Source of the DNA: Mesostigma viride
Lineage: Eukaryota > Streptophyta > Mesostigmatophyceae > Mesostigmatales > Mesostigmataceae
Length of the DNA stretch: 64,000 nucleotides
Assembly (NCBI GenBank): GCA_009746045.1
Contig: RPFO01000670.1
Location: 121,001 to 185,000 of the forward strand
Direction: 5' to 3'
Position 1 is the first letter of the stretch, and the number at the start of each line of letters is the position of its first letter. The notes beneath the pieces were generated by a model. The model was not told where the DNA came from. It did no database searches and was given only the letters and a program-made list of their open reading frames with translations. Positions 1 through 13,400 of this stretch are shown piece after piece. The translations under genes and the position numbers were made by a program.

Positions 1-735
1 GGGCATGCCCTGAAGATGTGGGCATGCCCTGAAGATGTGGGCATGCACTGAAGATGTGGGCATGCACTGAAGATGTGGGCATGCACTGAAGATGTGGGCA
101 TGCACTGAAGATGTGGGCATGCCCTGAAGATGTGGGCATGCACTGAAGATGTGGGCATGCCCTGAAGATGTGGGCATGCCCTGAAGATGTGGGCATGCAC
201 TGAAGATGTGGGCATGCACTGAAGATGTGGGCATGCCCTGAAGATGTGGGCATGCCCTGAAGATGTGGGCGTGCACTGAAGATGTGGGCATGCCCTGAAG
301 ATGTGGGCATGCACTGAAGATGTGGGCATGCACTGAAGATGTGGGCATGCACTGAAGATGTGGGCATGCCCTGAAGATGTGGGCATGCCCTGAAGATGTG
401 GGCATGCACTGAAGATGTGGGCATGCACTGAAGATGTGGGCATGCCCTGAAGATGTGGGCATGCCCTGAAGATGTGGGCATGCACTGAAGATGTGGGCAT
501 GCACTGAAGATGTGGGCATGCACTGAAGATGTGGGCATGCACTGAAGATGTGGGCATGCACTGAAGATGTGGGCATGCACTGAAGATGTGGGCATGCACT
601 GAAGATGTGGGCATGCACTGAAGATGTGGGCATGACCTGAAGATGTGGGCGTGCACTGAAGATGTGGGCATGCACTGAAGATGTGGGCATGCACTGAAGA
701 TGTGGGCATGCACTGAAGATGTGGGCATGGGGCTG
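1..735. repeat. 19-bp minisatellite, about 38 copies
   Basis: A 19-bp unit (GGGCATGCMCTGAAGATGT, with A or C at one position) runs from the left edge without a break. Units differ almost only at that position, plus rare GCGTGC and GACC variants. A related 35-bp motif (GGGGCTGTGATGGACCGGGC...) is present twice at 733-800. The array continues past the window edge. It lies on the 3' side of the SCAPER-like gene and may sit in its last intron or beyond it. Confidence 0.97.
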
Positions 736-800
736 TGATGGACCGGGCGTGGGGTCATGAAGATGTGGGCATGGGGCTGTGATGGACCGGGCGTGGGGCC

Positions 801-1404
801 AACTTGGCGCTGACGACCGCTACTGATGTGCTTGGGTTCATGCTCTCTTAACACATCAAGTGCTCACTACAACGCATGCGGTACTGTGGGCCCCGATGTG
901 GCTGGCCCATGCTTGCTCATACACATTTGTGCAGGGAGGATCCTAGGACATGGTCAGCTTCTGAGCATGCATATATGTCAACAAGCGGGAACGCCATACT
1001 TTGATTCCTATATGCCCCCCTTCAGTGGCAAGTCTGTAGACATGCCAGCATAGTCAGCAGATGTCCTTCGGGATAAACTGATGACAGTCGTAACAACTTC
1101 ATAAGCCAAGAGGCGATGGGTAGGGTTAATCGATTGGAAAAGCCCCAAACCAACATTTTCTGAACCAAAGCCCAGGACGTCTGCACTTGCCAATGCCACG
1201 GGTGGGATGATGGATAAAAAACGCAGGTTTTGCGGCGGCAAGCTAGGACGTTAGGTGACAAGTGAGGCCCCGCAGGGCCAGCCTACCCTAAACGGGGCAT
1301 ACCCACTAACGCAAGTACGGAGGGCGGCCATTTCTGGGCCAACCTTCCGACCACTCATTCCCCACAAGGAAGACATCATGACAAGCACTCGCATGTCCGC
1401 TTAC
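801..1404. other. Unassigned stretch 3' of the last exon found for the SCAPER-like gene
   Basis: No convincing exon was found here. The missing C-terminal exon of the minus-strand gene should lie here or beyond the window. An open stretch at about 1,010-1,240 (minus) reads ...LLAYEVVTTVISL..., which faintly resembles the next conserved segment of the family, but it has no acceptable acceptor site, so I do not call it. No TGTAA signal could be tied to a gene end. Confidence 0.4.
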
Positions 1405-4400
1405 ATCCGCTCGGTTGGTGCGCTCCCATTCGGCAGTGCAGTACGAGAGAAGGAAGGAGACGAGGTGGTGGAACTCCACCTTGAGGTCCGGCAGCGCCTG
1501 CACAAGTACACCATGTCAACAGGGCACGCAAAATATGAGGGGCCTGGGTCACCCAACGGCAGCCAGCAAGACATGCACGGGTGCGCGGGCACAGACAGCA
1601 TGGGACCTCGTCATCTTTGCGCACGGCACGTGTATGGGAAACGGCGCGTGGGGTAAATGCACGCATGCATACGAGCCTCAAAATGGACCACCTGGCTCCT
1701 CCCCATTTGGGATTCCGTCATCCCCGCGACTTGACCCGGTGCCCTACCATGTCATCAACCCCACCGACACACACACGTACACGCGGCCCTCACCAGCATC
1801 TCCTGCACGAGTGCCAGGTCCATGCGCGCCGTGTTGTTAAGCACATGCAGCACACTGGTGGCGACCAGGATAAAGTTGGACGGCAAAATGTAGCAGGGCG
1901 GCTCCGAGGCATCCAGGTCAGGGCACACGCGGCCATGCGTGGAGTGGAGCAGAACCGACGTCAGAAGCGACGTCAGCCCCACCAGCGAGTTGGCGCGCAT
2001 GGCCGCAAGCACCGCTTGGTTGCTGGCGCTCGCATGCGGACGCGGGCGGATCACCAGGTGCGAGGGGGAGGCGGCGGCAACCTTGGCAGCCGCCACTGCC
2101 GCTGCCACCACCATGTTGGTGGAGCTGTTGGTCCTGCGTCCCGCCAGGGAGCCACCCTGGGACGCACAGGCGGCGGCACACCCTGCGTCCCCGCTGCTAC
2201 CTTTGCTGCCGTTGCACATGGGTGCATCCGCGTGGGTGTCGGGGGGTGTTGCGGATGTGTCCGGCTGGGCTTTGCTGTTGGCAGGGCTGGGTCCCTGCGC
2301 CTTGCTCTTGCTGGGGGGTTCAGCCCACAGGATCCCGCACTCGTCCAGGGAGGAGGTGGTGACCGTCTCCAGCAGCAACAGGCCTTGCTCCACCAGACCA
2401 GAGATTGGGGCCGCGTCCGCCTGGGGGACGGCCATGAACGCATGGCGAGAATCGGGAACACAAGGGAAGCCGGTGACAACATGGCGGACGCAGAATAGGC
2501 CGGATGCATGGCCCAAACAACGCAACAAGTTCAAAAAAGACAGCTCAACGACGCATAACGACAGCTCTGAGGTCGGCATCCCAACCACGCCAAGTATGGT
2601 GGCGCACACGGTGGCCGATGCACACATGGCCTTGGGGTGCAAGGGGCCCAGCAGGCACAGGTACCCGGACTGTGATAGCAATGAAAGAAGACAAAAAGGC
2701 ATGAGCTTATGACCAAGTATATGATGTCAAAGAGAATCGAACATGTTGCCACTTGAAAGTGGGGATGACTGGGTGCATAGGATGTGCAGGCATACGAAAC
2801 GACAGGGGGCCAGGCCTTAGCGGCCCATGCCATGGAAACCCAAACCAAGAAGAGGGCATCCATCAACAGCACGGCAGCATAGAGGCACCAAAGTACCTCG
2901 GCACTCAACACAGCAGCCAGCAGCGAGCCCACAATAGTCCACCCTGCATCCACCAGCACTTTGCCTTCAGGGTCCTATCTACATCGGCCTGCACCAGGCA
3001 CAGCCGTCCTGCCGTCAGCAGCCAACTCCATCCCTTGGGTTCCGCACCGTCGGCAAGGCGTGTGGTGGCCCGTCGGCAAGGCGTGTGGTGGCCGTGGCAC
3101 ACCCGACCAGGTGGCGACTGCACCAGGGGAGAGGCTATTGACTGTAACCTTTCACACTCTTAACACAAGGACTAATACGACAGGGGGTCGTGCGTCATTA
3201 GAGCCACTCCCCTGAACTATGATGGAGTAAATAAACCCTACGAGGTGGTATGATGCTCAGCGCCCTAACACAGTACAAACCAGGTGAGAGGCACGCATCC
3301 CTGGTACCGCACGTGTTGGCCCCACACCCAAGAACGCGCCCCCCCCCCTGCAACGTGCTATTTGCCCCACGTCTGGCCACTTGTTGCGCATGCGCCGCAG
3401 TGCCCAAGCTCACCACGGGGCGGTCGAATACGAGGAAAAGGTCGCACAGCCGGTCCAGCACCCCCGTGGCCGCCACCAGCTCCGCCTGCACCGCGTGGGG
3501 TTGCATGGCGGGCACCGCACAGCATGGGGGGAGGAGCGGACGAGGGGAGCAAAGGATGAAGGAGGGGAGGAGGAGCCGTGCAGGATGAAAGGGGAGGAGG
3601 AGCCGTGCAGGATGAAAGGGGAGGAGGAGCCGTGCAGGATCGGCAGACAAACGGAGCGGGCACAGGATGGATGCCACATGCGCCAAGCTAGATGTATGGT
3701 CACAAGGGTGGCGGAAGCCAGGCTGTTGATAACAGGAAGTCGACACGGCAAGCAAATGGGATTAGTCGACATGGCAAGCAAATGAGACTAGAGAATAGAA
3801 GTTGACGGATGCAAGACAGCTATAATAATGATCACGTGGGGGTCGCATGGGCGGGGCCCTCACATCTAACGTCTGAAAAAGCTGGGGGGTTACGCACAGC
3901 AACTCTAATGCAATGATGATGAGCCACTAGCCTTCCCAACGCCCCCATGTTATTCCAAGAAAAGCAGAACCAGCTTGCTCTGTTCCACACGTGCAAACTG
4001 CAGGCAGAAGAAAGCAACTCCCGATCCTGTGCAACCAACGCCTTGGGGAAGGACCTTATCTGTGCCACCAATATGACACACCAAACCGAAACATTGGGGA
4101 GTGCGGCTATCTACCATACGCCACTGCCTGGCCACGCACTACCTACAGCCATGCGTGCATCCAAGCAAAAAACGCGCATGAGCTTTGAACATGTCCAAAA
4201 CCCAGAACTCCCACAACGCAAAGAGTGTGCCGGAGAGGGTTTCAAAATGCCATTTTATATGAAGCGAGCCTCTGCCAGAATCCTATACCAGCAGAATACC
4301 TTCCAGACCTCCCCCAGCCTCCCGTGCATTGCTGCACACAGCCGCAACATCCAACCCCGCATGAAACCACATACCAGGTCGCCCTGCACGCGGCGCAGGT

Positions 4401-7400
4401 CACTCCCCGCCACTGTCTTGTGGCCCAGCACTGCGATGGTGACGGGCAACAGGCCCATCCAGGTGGATGAGGGCGGTGGCGCGGACGCTGCTGCAGTGAC
4501 AGCTGGCGCCCGTGGTGACCTCTCCGCGCTGCTGGCGCCACTGGTGTCTTGTCTTGTGGCTGTGCGTGTCAACCAACCCAAGAGTCCACCGCCCAAGGCC
4601 GACTCACCATCATTCGCCGTCATGGGTCATGAGGGAGAAGCGCATGCCATCCAGCCATCCTTCAGGACTTGCATGAAACAAACTAAGGACACCTTGCATG
4701 GTCTGGCACGCCTTCTGCGCATGAACAGAAAATATCTAGTAATCAAGGAAGTTGCTCAGAGCCCGTGTGGTGGAGCCAGCCCACCCACATGCCCCGCGCA
4801 CAAAGGGATGCACGCATGGGAAAAGGCAGCCACGCTCATGACAAGGTCAAGTGACAGGTGCGGCCGCGGTCAGGAAACTGGTTCTACACGGCATGACAAA
4901 GGGGCGGATTGAAATCGATGCCGATGAAGAGGCAGGGCGGTTGCTTGTCCCTGGGTGCGTACCTGATTTTCCTCCATCAGGCGTCACAACGGCTTGGGTG
5001 CTGGGTGCTGGCGAGCCGCTATAGGCCGCGTTGGACGAGGCCGAGGTGGGCGTGGTGGGCGAGGTGATGGCCGTGGCCAGCGCGTTGGACAGGCAGGAGA
5101 TGAGGGGCGTCAGGCAGTTGTCGCACAGCAGGAAGTGGCGGTTGGCAGGGGCACGCAGCATCAGCTGCAGCAGCGCCAGCAGAGCGGCGATGCCCGTGGG
5201 CGTGGGCCAGCCGGGCGAGTCGCCCTGGTGCTGCTGCGCTGCTGCCATCTGCAACACCCGCACCACCACGGTGAGCACCCCATCGCGCCGCAGCGCGTGC
5301 AGCAGCCCCTCCTCCCCGGGCAATTGCTCCACCACCTGGCACATGTCCAGTGGCGGATGAGTAGGGCAGCCCACCATGGCGATGGGCAGGTTGCTCTTGT
5401 CATGCTCCAAGGTCACTTCCCAGCTCACGCCCAAGGTGGGGTGCTAACGATGCAGTTGTACAGGAGGCCAGCATGCGCCATCGTCTCATGTAGGTACAGG
5501 CATCAGCCAACCAACCAAACCTACCTTGGTGTTGACTGATGAGGGAATCGTGGAGAAAGAGGAGAAAGAGGTCCACCACCTTGTCAAACCCCAAACCCTA
5601 AACCCATCCCTCAATTGCTGTACCTTGAGCAGCTCCTTCATCACCTGGCTAAACCCTCAACCCTAGTCCTCTCACCACCATACCTTGACCAGGTCCTCCA
5701 CCACCTTGTCGAACTGTCGCTGTGCATCGGCCTGCCCGCTGCACTCCCCGCCCCCCCGTGCCGTCGCCACCACTGCCCTGTCCCTGGGCTCCTGCAGTAT
5801 GGGGAAGAGGGCCCCCAGGGTGGCCGCCAGCTTACACGCGCGCGAGAGGCGAGCTGTCGCTACCTTCCGGATGGCGTCCTCCAGCCCGGGAGGTTCCACG
5901 AATGCGCACGGGTGGTGCTGCTGGCGCCAGGCGATGACACGGTTATAGATATACAGGTATATGACAGGGGTATAGATATACAGGTATATGACAGGGGGAG
6001 ACACAAAATGGGGCACAGGAGGATCCCGCCGGTCATGTGAGCGACAGACGGGTGCATGCTTGTTGCCAGTTAATAGGCCTGGCGTGCGGCAGTACAGGAG
6101 AAGCAAGGGCATGACCGTGCGATCAGCGATGGGAAGCAGACCCAGGTCCGCGCAGTGGCGGACGGGTGGACGTACCTGCAACCGGCGCTGCAGCTTCTTG
6201 GCTCTCTTGCGAAGCGCCTTCTCTCGCGCAGCCTTGGCGTCGCTTTTCCCAGCCGACAGCAGGAGGCCACCTGGGCTGGCGCTCCCCCCGGCCACGCTGC
6301 CACCTTCTGGCCCCGCGTTGGTGGGTGTGGTGGGCCGCGAGGAGACCGCCCCTCGTCCCGGCACGGTGGACGGACTGGCCGCTGCCGCAAGCCCCGCAGC
6401 AAGGTCCGGCGACAAGGCTTGCGGGGACGCGGGGAACGTGTCGACGTCGCGCCGCTTGTCCTGCTTGTCCGCGTCCCCCGCCGTCTTCTCCTTGATCTGT
6501 CCCCCCCAAGCAAGAGCCGCCGCACATTACGGGGGATGCCAGGATGAGTGGTGGCACCAAGGCTCTCAGAAGAGGCATTGCGTAGAGGCATGGAGTGCCA
6601 AACTTAGACGCCACATCATGAGAGCATTTACTGCTCGAAAAATTAACTGCATAAGGAAGCTGCCAGAAGTCGCTGACGACATCTACATCATGTGAGATCG
6701 CAGCTCTTTCACAAGGCACCGACACGGCCTGGGAGTTGCCGGAGATGACATAATTCTAGCACGCCAGGCAAGAGTAAACAGTCTGCAACCAGGCTCATGG
6801 GCATGCATTCTGCTAGACCACCCGGTCATGCATATGATGTCGTCGGGTTTTCCATTTGCCTTATTTGCGGGCACCACTGTCATGCTTGGCAAAATGCAAG
6901 CCTCCAGTAAGCACATGCTCCAAGTGGTCACCAGGTCTCTGGACCGCCCAACAGCGGGTCTCTGATGAAACAAGGCCCAACTTCATGGAGCTGAGGCCAA
7001 CATAAAAAGCCTTCGTATCATAAACACTTCTATTGTGTGCGTAGCAAGTAATGACATTACTACGACAACTATGCATGCGCCATGCCCTGCAAGCATGCGA
7101 TGCCAGATATGCCATTGCCTTCGTGGGTCCGCCTGTGTGCTACTGGGTGTGCGCGTTTGTATGCTACGGTGTGTGTGTGTGTTGCTACAGTAGTGTGTGT
7201 GTGTGTGTGTGTGTGTGCTGCCATATGTGCATGTGTGCGGCCGTGGTCAACCTGCCTACTTCGGCGATACTAGAATATCGCGTAGGTCCGCGCGAAGTAC
7301 TCCTGCGCACTTAGGTCTAGTGGTGAGTCATCTTCTATAGATTCAGCAATATCGGACATATTGGTACACCTCTCCGGTAAAGAGGTTTTTCGCAGTTGGG

Positions 7401-10400
7401 CTGTTTCAAAACGTTAAGTGAGATGCCTTCGGATCAGGAGACTCACACAGCCGCGAAATCATGCCAAAGGTCCTGTGTTCAATTCCTTGCTGGTAGCTTC
7501 TAGGCTTTCTTACTTTCTGTGTTCCGCGGAATCTGAGATTTGGGCAGCTAGCGTTTTCACGTTTGTTGCTTTCTGACGACAATGTGTGCGGCAACGGCGC
7601 CCCACCTGCTCCAGGTAAATAGCGCGCCGCTTGGCACTCTCCAGCAGCCGCTCCTGCAGCCGCCGCCGCATGCCTTCCGTCTCCTCGGCCAGCGCGCGCT
7701 GGCGCTCCTCCAGGCGCTTGCTCTGCACACACATGCGACAGAAAGCAGAGGGCAGGGGGTGGGCGGAAGGAAAAACGAGGCATGACAAAGGAGCATGAAC
7801 ATACACGCCGAAGCAGAGGGCAGAGCAGCCTTGTGAGAAGAATTCGCAGATTTCCTGGTCAAAAGATAGCAAGAAGAGCGATGATGCGAGACTGTTTGGC
7901 GATATAGAGAAAGGGACCTGAAAGAAACCTGTCGACTATAGGCCAGCGGCGGAGCGATGTGAATCGGATAATTGATGCCGCGTATAGCTATCCACCGGGC
8001 ACTCAGGGCCCCCCTGGCGGCCCACCTGTTGCTCCGAGCGCGCCTCCCTGGCAGCCAGCACCAGCCTCTTCTCCTCCTCCCGCTTGATGCGCGCCGCCTC
8101 CTTCTTGCGCTGGCAGCATGGCACGCACACGGGGGGATGGGGGTTGGGGGGGGGGGAGGGGATGGGTGTGCATACACGGCCGCAAAACTCGTGTCTGATT
8201 CTACTGGCCATGCAACACATCAGCTTGGGGCATGCCAGATGAGCAGCAACAGGATGAACCCCGATGGTCACTGTGGCCCACAGGCTGCCTCTGCGTGGTC
8301 ACTCAGGGCTAATGACGTACAAACATTGGGAGGATCAGGCAATGCTCGAGTTGACGTGCCTTCGCCTACCGGGCTCTGGGTAGATGGGGTCTCCCATACA
8401 AGCAACCGTACTGCATGATTTGCCAGGCAAATTGACGATGTGGCTGCCTCCCATGGCCGGTTCCTGCCCACCTCCATACTCTAACCAGCACATGCCTGCG
8501 CTTGCCTTGTATGCCTTCCCATTCCGCTACCAACTCCAGAAAACAACAACTCCGGAACCCAGCGCGGGCAGCAGATCGTGCGATGGAGCAGAACCAGCCA
8601 CGATGCAGCACACTTGCGCCCCGCAAGGTCATCACGTCCACTTGACTGGCGTAGCCGTGGCGTATACGAGGGGGGCCACCTCCACCACAGCACCTTTTCC
8701 CTGGCCGGGGGCGTGCATGCATGCCACCGGTCAAGCTGCTGCGCTCGCTAACCCCAATCTCCTCACCCCCTCACCCGGCTGTTATCAGCCCGTTGTTCCT
8801 CCTCGCCCCCCTCACGTGGTTCTCCTCAACCACCTCCCCTTCCACCCTTCCCCCCTCACCTGGTTCTCCTCGAGCCGCGCGCGGCGCTCCTCCTCCAGCT
8901 GCCGCCGCCGCTCCTGTGCCGCCTCCTCACGCGCGCTATCCTCGCGCTGACGCTGACGCAGCGCCGCCAGCTGCTCCAGCCGTCTTGCCTCGCCGTCCTC
9001 CAGCTTCTGCTGCAGCGACAGCTTCTTGTTCTCGTTCACCAGTGAGGTGATGAAGTGGACCTCGCTCACCTGGGGGGGGGGCGGCAGGGGGGGGGAGATG
9101 TCCGCATATAGGCATGCGACAACCGTGCATAGATCCATGTTGATGGAGGCGCAAGGAGCTGACATGGAATTGCAGGCACCGACGGCGCCAATGAATATTG
9201 CGGCTCTAAGGCCTTTTGGTGAGCGAGGCTCCTGCTGCTGGCAACAGGCTAAGTTCACACTGTGAACAACGCAGGTTAGCGATGCAGGGCGATACAGGGA
9301 CGTTGGCACGTGAACAGAGCCAGCCCATTCGTGGGGTAACAGCTATCGCAGGCCATTACCGTTCATTATTACACTCCCCTACACAGAGCGCAAGTTGGAA
9401 CATGGGAGTGACCAAAGTGTGTTTGTCTTCTGTGGTCGAGCGTGCCGTTGTCCCGACACAAGTCAAATACGGGGGGTGCATAACCATCGGTCTAGCACAG
9501 CAGTGACCCTGGACTTGCTGCCCGCACTATGACGCATAACACTATGACGCATAACACTAAGTAGCCAGGTCAAAAGAGCAAGTCCCTGCGAACAGCAACA
9601 TATGGAAGGCAAGGATATCAGAAAATACTGCGCAAACAAGGGGCCAGTGCGCCCTGCATGCTGGCCCCCTCTGCCACGGTGCTGCCAGACCCTTACGGCC
9701 GTGGCTGCCTGGGCCTGTGTGTGTGGGCGCGGCAGGTCAAACCGGGGGAATCAGGTCACCACATTGGATGATATGCATGACATGGGGCGGTCTACCTGCA
9801 GGTGTAACGCTAGGAAGCGATGCTACGGGGTACGCTCCTCATACACCAGAAACAAGGATGCCTGATCCTGAACGATCCCCACAGTAGGCCAGGTCTGAGT
9901 TGCCGTTAGAAGCAATACTAGAAGAGAGGTATACAAGACTCCACACAACACAGCAGCCGGTGGATAAGCCGCACCCCACGCAAACCTCAGAGCAAGTCAT
10001 TCTTGCCTGCATCAGGCCGCGTCACGTGTGTGCGTGCGGCCCCCTGCCGTGCCCCTGTCTACCGCCACGCCCTGCCTTGCTCACCTGTCTGCCGCCACGC
10101 CCTGCCTCGCTCACCTGTCTACCGCCACGCCCTGCCTTGCTCACCTGTCTACCGCCACGCCCTGCCTCGCTCACCTGTCTACCGCCACGCCCTGCCTCGC
10201 TCACCTGTCTACCGCCACGCCCTGCCTTGCTCACCTGTCTACCGCCACGCCCTGCCTCGCTCACCTGTCTACCGCCACGCCCTGCCTCGCTCACCTGTCT
10301 ACCGCCACGCCCTGCCTTGCTCACCTGTCTACCGCCACGCCCTGCCTTGCTCACCTGTCTACCGCCACGCCCTGCCTCGCTCACCTGTCTACCGCCACGC

Positions 10401-13400
10401 CCTGCCTTGCTCACCTGTCTACCGCCACGCTCTGCCTCGCTCACCTGTCTACCGCCACGCCCTGCCTTGCTCACCTGTCTGCCGCCACGCCCTGCCTCGC
10501 TCACCTGTCTACCGCCACGCCTTGCCTTGCTCACCTGTCTACCGCCACGCCTTGCCTTGCTCACCTGTCTACCGCCACGCCCTGCCTTGCTCACCTGTCT
10601 ACCGCCACGCCCTGCCTTGCTCACCTGTCTACCGCCACGCCCTGCCTTGCTCACCTGTCTACCGCCACGCCCTGCCTTGCTCACCTGTCTACCGCCACGC
10701 CCTGCCTTGCTCACCTGTCTACCGCCACGCCCTGCCTTGCTCACCTGTCTACCGCCACGCCCTGCCTTGCTCACCTGTCTACCGCCACGCCCTGCCTTGC
10801 TCACCTGTCTGCCGCCACGCCCTGCCTTGCTCACCTGTCTACCGCCACGCCCTGCCTTGCTCACCTGTCTACCGCCACGCCCTGCCTTGCTCACCTGTCT
10901 ACCGCCACGAACTGCCTTGCTCACCTGTCTACCGCCACGCCCTGCCTTGCTCACCTGTCTACCGCCACGCCCTGCCTTGCTCACCTGTCTACCGCCACGC
11001 CCTGCCTTGCTCACCTGTCTACCGCCACGCCCTGCCTCGCTCACCTTGGTGCTCTCCAGCCCTGCCTTGCGCGAGATGCTGGCGAGGTGGGCCTCGTGCC
11101 GCGCGCCAGATCGCGCCTCCTTCTCGCGGATGGCCTGCCGCACGCGCATCTCTTGCAGAGCCTGACGCCGATGCCATCAACGATGGGGTAAGGAGAAGGA
11201 AACGAAGATAGGTGTGGCAGAGCCCGGCACGCCATGTATTAGAGGACTGTCGCGAACGCGTGGCGGAACATGGAGTATAAGGCATGTTCGCGAGCCATCA
11301 GTGGGAGGGTAGTCCATGGGGCATCTCATGCATACGTCTTGTGGCCATGCTCATGTGGCCGCATGACTCTCCTGCTGTGCCCTGCCCAACCAAGCCCCAT
11401 AGCCCCATAAACTGACACCATTCTGCCAGACCAGCCTCACATGTGCGTGTCTGTGTCCACGGGCCGGCGCTTTATTTTACCCCATGCCAAATCCCCTGCC
11501 ACGTTCTCCCCTCCCAACCCTGCCGTTCAAACGCTCTCACCTGCCGTTCGCTGATGTCACGCAGGCGGTCGGCCATGCGCTGATGCCGCGCCTGGCGTTC
11601 GGCATCCCTCTGCCTCCGCAGCAGCGTCGCGCGTGCCTGCTTCTCATCCACCTGGTAATGGCGGTGCAACAGCACCCAACGAGGGGAGGACGGCAGGACC
11701 GCACAAAGAGAGACAGAAGCAGCAAGAGAGGGGATGACCGAAAAAGAAGGGGGAGGAGAACGACAGCAACGGTAATGATGGACCCAAGGGTAAAACGGCT
11801 CCCACCTGCAATGGCCATCTGAGGGAATGACGGCGGCAATGAGCACGTTGTGGCGCTGTCAGGAGCTTCAGGGGAATAGGGGTACAGCCTCACCATAACG
11901 AGCAAACACAGAGCACTGCCCTTAAGGGAAGAACAAGCGTTGGAGGATAGGACAGCACGTCATGCAAGTGGAAGAGAAGGCACCAGGACCCGATCCTGTT
12001 TCCCTCGCATGTGCACCCTGCAGCAGTCACCAATACACGGCCATGGACACCCAGAGTGTATTTGGCAGAGCTAGCCTGCTTGCTACCACACCTGCGTTAA
12101 ATAAAGCTTGGGCTAGATTCTTAAGATGGAGGAATGCATATAATTTGTGCTGGCCACACACAATCATCCGGCTCACAAAGTTGGTCCGCAACGGCAGTGC
12201 AACCAGCCAGTTCACAACTTGACAGGCAGTTCGCGGTGGCTTAAAGGCGTTCGGCCCTGCCATTGGCATAGACCACGCCACCCATGCGCATACATGCCCT
12301 CTCATGCCACCACCCACACACCCTACACCCTACACCGACGCACCGCCCGCTTGGTCTCCAGCGGCGTCTTCTTCTTCTTCTCTGGCAGCAGCAGGCGGGC
12401 ATGCAGCGCAACCTCACGCCGCCAGCTGGCATCGCGGCCCCCTTCGCCCCCCTTATCCTGCCCCTGGTCACCGCGGGAAGCTTCTGTCCCCCCACCGTCG
12501 ACATCGGGTGCCCTCTCCCTCGCCCGCGGCCGCGGCCCATTGGTCCCCGGCTTGTCCCCGCTGCAGGCCCGGCTTGTCACGCGCGGGGAAGACAGCGCCA
12601 CGGGGGCACTCAGCGTGCGTGAGGGGGGGACGGTGCCGTGTGCCAGCTCAGCGCCCAAAATGTTGGCCCAGTCGCGCTTCTCCTGCCATGCGGGGGATGC
12701 GCGCGGGGTGGTGCCAGGTGTGGCACTACCGCCAGATGCCTTGAGGATGGCCAGCTTGGCAGGGGTGATTACACCCAAGGGAAGGGACAAGCTCTTCGTG
12801 AGCGGGTCAACCGGCGTGGACTCTGCGTGCGCGGGTGTTCCGCGCGTAGATGACGCGCGGCCATGTGTCCTGTTGTAACGCGCCACCAACATGCCCCCAA
12901 TCCATCGACAATAGCATGACAGAATCTCAGTTCTGAGGCATACCGGATGAGGCCAGCAACAGCGCAAGGGTGTTGGCAAGACAAGACAGCCCAAAGGGGT
13001 TGATATGGCACCCAGCTATAATCCGTGAATTGCTGCCTCCGATAGCACTCAATGGCATAGACCTGACCTTCACATTGGCTGCACATTGGATATACACCTC
13101 GACAACAAGGTTGCCAACAGCACCCTTGAGTCCAGAATCAACAAAACACCCCGGGTTTTTAGGTTTACCATACCATGCGGTCATCGTGATAAAAAGAATG
13201 CAAAATAAAGTTCTAGTTCATGATCCACCGCAAGATGAAGATATAGTTCATTAGTCTCCAAAGTAATCATTTTACTGACCTAATGTGGACAGCCACATGC
13301 CATGCTACGGGGAAGACAACTGGCGATGGCATGGCATGGTGATGCACGCATGCCACCCTCTCGGTCATGATGTGGAACAGACGGCCGCAACTGCGCACCA

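Noticed and set aside
1-735. CRISPR-like array
   Set aside because: Units are directly joined 19-mers with no spacers, in an intron-rich eukaryotic context.
5585-5602. Interstitial telomere repeat (AAACCCTAAACCC)
   Set aside because: Only about two copies in a region of degenerate exon-end duplication; too short to support.
7310-7500. tRNA gene
   Set aside because: A D-arm-like and a box B-like segment are present, but no acceptor, anticodon or T stem pairs properly.
9900-11211. Repeat-protein-like frames (PPRPALLTCL repeats and others)
   Set aside because: The 30-bp array is open in all six frames. The sense strand of the flanking exons is minus and the array begins at their splice donor.
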